From Gemmatimonadota bacterium (GTDB lineage: Bacteria; Gemmatimonadota; Gemmatimonadetes; Longimicrobiales; Gaopeijiaceae), in contig PWZC01000089.1 of the NCBI GenBank assembly GCA_003567615.1, positions 1-15,914 of the forward strand: a stretch of DNA of 15,914 nt, given 5' to 3'. Below the pieces are notes generated by a model. The model was not told where the DNA came from. It did no database searches and worked only from the letters and a program-made list of their open reading frames with translations. A program made the translations under genes and the position numbers. Position 1 is the stretch's first letter. Every line of letters begins with the position of its first letter. This document shows, in pieces, positions 15,001 through 15,914 of the stretch.

Positions 15001-15403
15001 GAGTTTCAGGGAGACACTTCTGGAGATGCGGGACTACATTCTGGAGCTCAATGACCACCAGCGGTACACCTATGCCTCGCTTCTACGGAAGCTCCCGGTA
15101 CGGCGCACCTCCGACCAGCTTCCCCTGGTGTCAGTGACCTTCAACGTGGACCAGGGGATGGAGAGCTTCGATTTCAACGGGGTGGAGGCCAGGTACGTGG
15201 TGAGTCCCAAGGAGTACGTGAAGCACGATCTTTTCGTGAACATCGTCCTGGAGAAGGAAGCGCCCGTTCTGGAGGTGGATCACAATTCCGACATCCTGGA
15301 CGCCGAGACGGTCCTGGATTGGATGGATCACTACTTCGAGTCGCTCCGAGCGGCGATACGGGACCCTGCCCGACCCCTGGATGTAACGGCGGTCCACCGC
15401 TGA
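12059..15403 (+). CDS. Hybrid PKS-NRPS: ACP-aminotransferase (class III, PLP)-C
   Basis: A 1114-residue protein that begins directly with a carrier domain. ACP: residues about 5-80, DSFLDLGFDSLFL with Ser41 as pantetheine site, followed by KITFRQLFDEAP. This type of ACP resembles those preceding aminotransferases in McyE-like synthases. A linker with ILMLQNQTNTALLQAL (136-151) and a Pro/Ser-rich stretch follows. Aminotransferase: about 201-664, glutamate-1-semialdehyde-aminotransferase-like, with FTNTGSEA, Asp472 (IFDEMITGFR, PLP ring nitrogen) and Lys500 (YGKVLSGGLP, Schiff base). It should convert the ACP-bound beta-keto group to a beta-amine. C domain: about 680-1114, complete, with FSRSQTEVW, HHLAIDG (811-817), VGVPMAGHAAAG, GHAVNFLPLR and a C7-like VSVTFNVDQ. 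The protein ends with this C domain; no A, PCP or TE follows. The acceptor is therefore probably the PCP of the upstream protein, reached in trans. A terminal C domain that releases onto a free amine is the alternative. Confidence 0.92.
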   Translation: MAGTRKEIILRKLTEIIGEMSGIPEDAISSTDSFLDLGFDSLFLTQANLRFRREFKIKITFRQLFDEAPCLDALSSYLDERLPEDALRDEMAAPPPSEPQTTQDPGALPISGVDFPLPAGSGFSGALGDLPDVIRILMLQNQTNTALLQALAGQVKGHPGMPPAKAGTNGVSGASHDRGPSLPSQASPQPKPRSRRTAQTPKALGPYKPIEAGSGGLDDQAKAALDDFCRAYAQRTRKSKELAESQRSVLSDARSISGFRRDWKEIVYQIAAGSGSKGPRVWDLDGNEYVDMTSSFGISLFGHSPEWAVEAARKQIDAGFELGTLSPLAAEAARLIRELTGMDRSTFTNTGSEALAAAVRAARTTTAKDRIAVFYDEYHGIGDELLVNCLDTPQGRKTIPTSPGIPDFIVENVLVLKWDDDDFLETIRKHADELAAVIIEPVQNRNPSLKTARHFPAIRQLTRENNIALIFDEMITGFRLAPGGAQEYFGVEVDMACYGKVLSGGLPLAVVSGRGSYLDCFDGGPWQFGDDSFPEAGVTFFGGTFTRHPLSVATCHAALKEIKRGGQAVYDELNRKSRRFAHDLNEILIGSGFPARIEHRESIFNLKWDDANPFSRLILWQLRHRGVLIYDRPFFMTTAHTPEDLDFVLDAFRESIRFLQESGIVPATALTGEADGARKVPFSRSQTEVWLATKMDPEASRAFHEQVIYELDGPVDYPAMRHAVQRVVHRHEVLRAREDPGAEGWIVEPAAHIPVQEVDLTHLSEGERDRELARLIRGDVVRDFELEQGPLVRFSLFRTGEDRHTLVISAHHLAIDGWSMGVLLADLARYYGAACRSERFGEPTSDSLTRFLADEIEYLASEEYRETEAFWVGQYSMSIPEPLKLPLDRSRPPAKSYAGERQSVRFDPELVAGLEAFCAENQVTLFITLYTAFALFMSELTGQDDVVVGVPMAGHAAAGFWGMVGHAVNFLPLRTRVDRRRSFRETLLEMRDYILELNDHQRYTYASLLRKLPVRRTSDQLPLVSVTFNVDQGMESFDFNGVEARYVVSPKEYVKHDLFVNIVLEKEAPVLEVDHNSDILDAETVLDWMDHYFESLRAAIRDPARPLDVTAVHR

Positions 15404-15404
15404 C

Positions 15405-15421
15405 GGCCTGACGGCCAGGCC
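15405..15421 (+). terminator. Weak hairpin between the convergent genes
   Basis: GGCCTG-ACGGC-CAGGCC forms a 6-bp GC-rich stem with a 5-base loop immediately after the last stop codon of the operon. No T-rich run follows, so it is not a classical intrinsic terminator. It may assist termination or protect the transcript end. The rest of the 92-bp convergent gap shows only a short CTCAGAAC repeat. Confidence 0.3.
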
Positions 15422-15495
15422 TCTCGTAGGAGCCTGAGGGTCCGGATGGAGGCCGGGTGCACCGTCAGCTCTCAGAACAGCTTCGCCGTGCAGCC

Positions 15496-15914
15496 TCAGA
15501 ACGGGTTCACCCGGTACCCTTCTGTCTGCAGTACCAGATGAGCGGTGATGGCGGACAGGGCCACCTCGACGGGCGCGAGGAGTTCGCCCCGCGGGATGTC
15601 GCGTGCGCCCAGGCTCTGTCCGCACATCACGAAGCGCACCCCGAACGCGGCGAGCTCCTCCATCAGTTCCAGGTTGGGGTTTTCGTAGCCGGCAAACTCA
15701 CGGAAGGCGGCGGCGCCCAGGAAATCCTTGGCAGCGGTGCCATGGATCACCACGGCCACCTGAAGCCGGTGGCGCGGAATGCCCGCGGCCCCATGCATGT
15801 TGAGGAACCGGGCCACGGTGTTGAGACCCTGATTGAGGTCCTCGGGGCCCTCGGATCCCACCGCCAGATCGAAGGAAACCCGGTAGGTCATGTCGGCGGG
15901 TGCAACAAACTCCG
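15496..15914 (-). CDS. DsrE-family protein (5' end beyond right edge)
   Basis: The visible part is about 139 residues ending in EGYRVNPF. Recognisable features are TYRVSFDLAVG, LNTVARFLNMHGAAGIP, VAVVIHGTAAKDFL, NPNLELMEELAAFGVRF, the conserved Cys in VMCGQSLGARDIP, and VALSAITAHLVLQ. These match the DsrE/DsrF-like fold of small exported proteins, as I recall them from Bacteroidota and Gemmatimonadota. An ATG at 15891 exists, but the reading frame stays open to the window edge and encodes EFVAPAD just before it. That resembles the segment preceding this domain in relatives, so the true start, probably with a signal peptide, lies outside. The Cys suggests sulfur or redox chemistry, but no partner genes are visible. 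It converges on the biosynthetic operon and is probably not part of it. Confidence 0.8.
   Translation of the reverse strand, partial: EFVAPADMTYRVSFDLAVGSEGPEDLNQGLNTVARFLNMHGAAGIPRHRLQVAVVIHGTAAKDFLGAAAFREFAGYENPNLELMEELAAFGVRFVMCGQSLGARDIPRGELLAPVEVALSAITAHLVLQTEGYRVNPF

Noticed and set aside
13211..15058. A 615-codon open frame on the minus strand
   Set aside because: It lies opposite the aminotransferase and C domain, whose motifs are intact on the plus strand. Its translation has no family features and is typical of antisense frames in GC-rich genes.
15404..15495. Strong intrinsic terminator between the convergent genes
   Set aside because: Only a 6-bp stem is seen and no T run follows it on either strand, so it is listed as weak only.
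1..15914. CRISPR arrays, tRNA or rRNA genes, transposases
   Set aside because: No regularly spaced repeats, tRNA-like cloverleaf, rRNA-like sequence or transposase motifs were seen.

Overview
The window comes from a high-GC bacterial chromosome and holds a compact hybrid NRPS-PKS gene cluster. Five plus-strand genes (1570-15403) are tightly spaced and look like one operon. They are flanked by minus-strand genes that appear unrelated. The left flank begins a DUF5117/DUF5118-type zinc metalloprotease and the right flank is a DsrE-family protein. Together with the GC-rich coding style, these flanks suggest Gemmatimonadota or a similar non-actinobacterial high-GC phylum. That placement is an inference from family distribution, not a proven one.

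Layout: 1-358 (minus), start of an exported metalloprotease. 512-1207 (minus), a four-helix membrane protein of unknown function. 1208-1569, a divergent control region with a near-perfect sigma-54 -24/-12 promoter at 1401-1416. 1570-2313 and 2317-3189 (plus), two alpha/beta-hydrolases of the kind known as exosortase-A-associated hydrolases 2 and 1; the first has Arg at the nucleophile position and the second has Cys. 3186-6368 (plus), NRPS loading module A-NMT-PCP with a proline-type specificity code. 6370-11940 (plus), KS-AT-(half C)-A-PCP with a glycine-like code. 12059-15403 (plus), ACP-aminotransferase-C. 15404-15495, a short convergent gap with a weak hairpin. 15496-15914 (minus), DsrE-family protein running off the right edge.

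How the genes probably work together (inference): protein 1 loads proline and N-methylates it. The KS-AT of protein 2 extends it with malonate. Protein 2 has no ACP, so the carrier is most likely the ACP at the start of protein 3. The PLP aminotransferase of protein 3 converts the beta-keto group to a beta-amine. The complete C domain of protein 3 then joins this beta-amino acyl chain to the amino acid (probably Gly) on the PCP of protein 2. The order KS-AT / ACP-AMT-C / A-PCP is that of the single-chain McyE-type module. Here the central ACP-AMT-C block sits on its own polypeptide, and protein 2 keeps only the C-terminal half of a condensation domain in its place. The predicted scaffold is 3-amino-3-(N-methylpyrrolidin-2-yl)propanoyl-glycine or its cyclised form. 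No thioesterase, reductase, transporter, PPTase or regulator gene is visible in the window.
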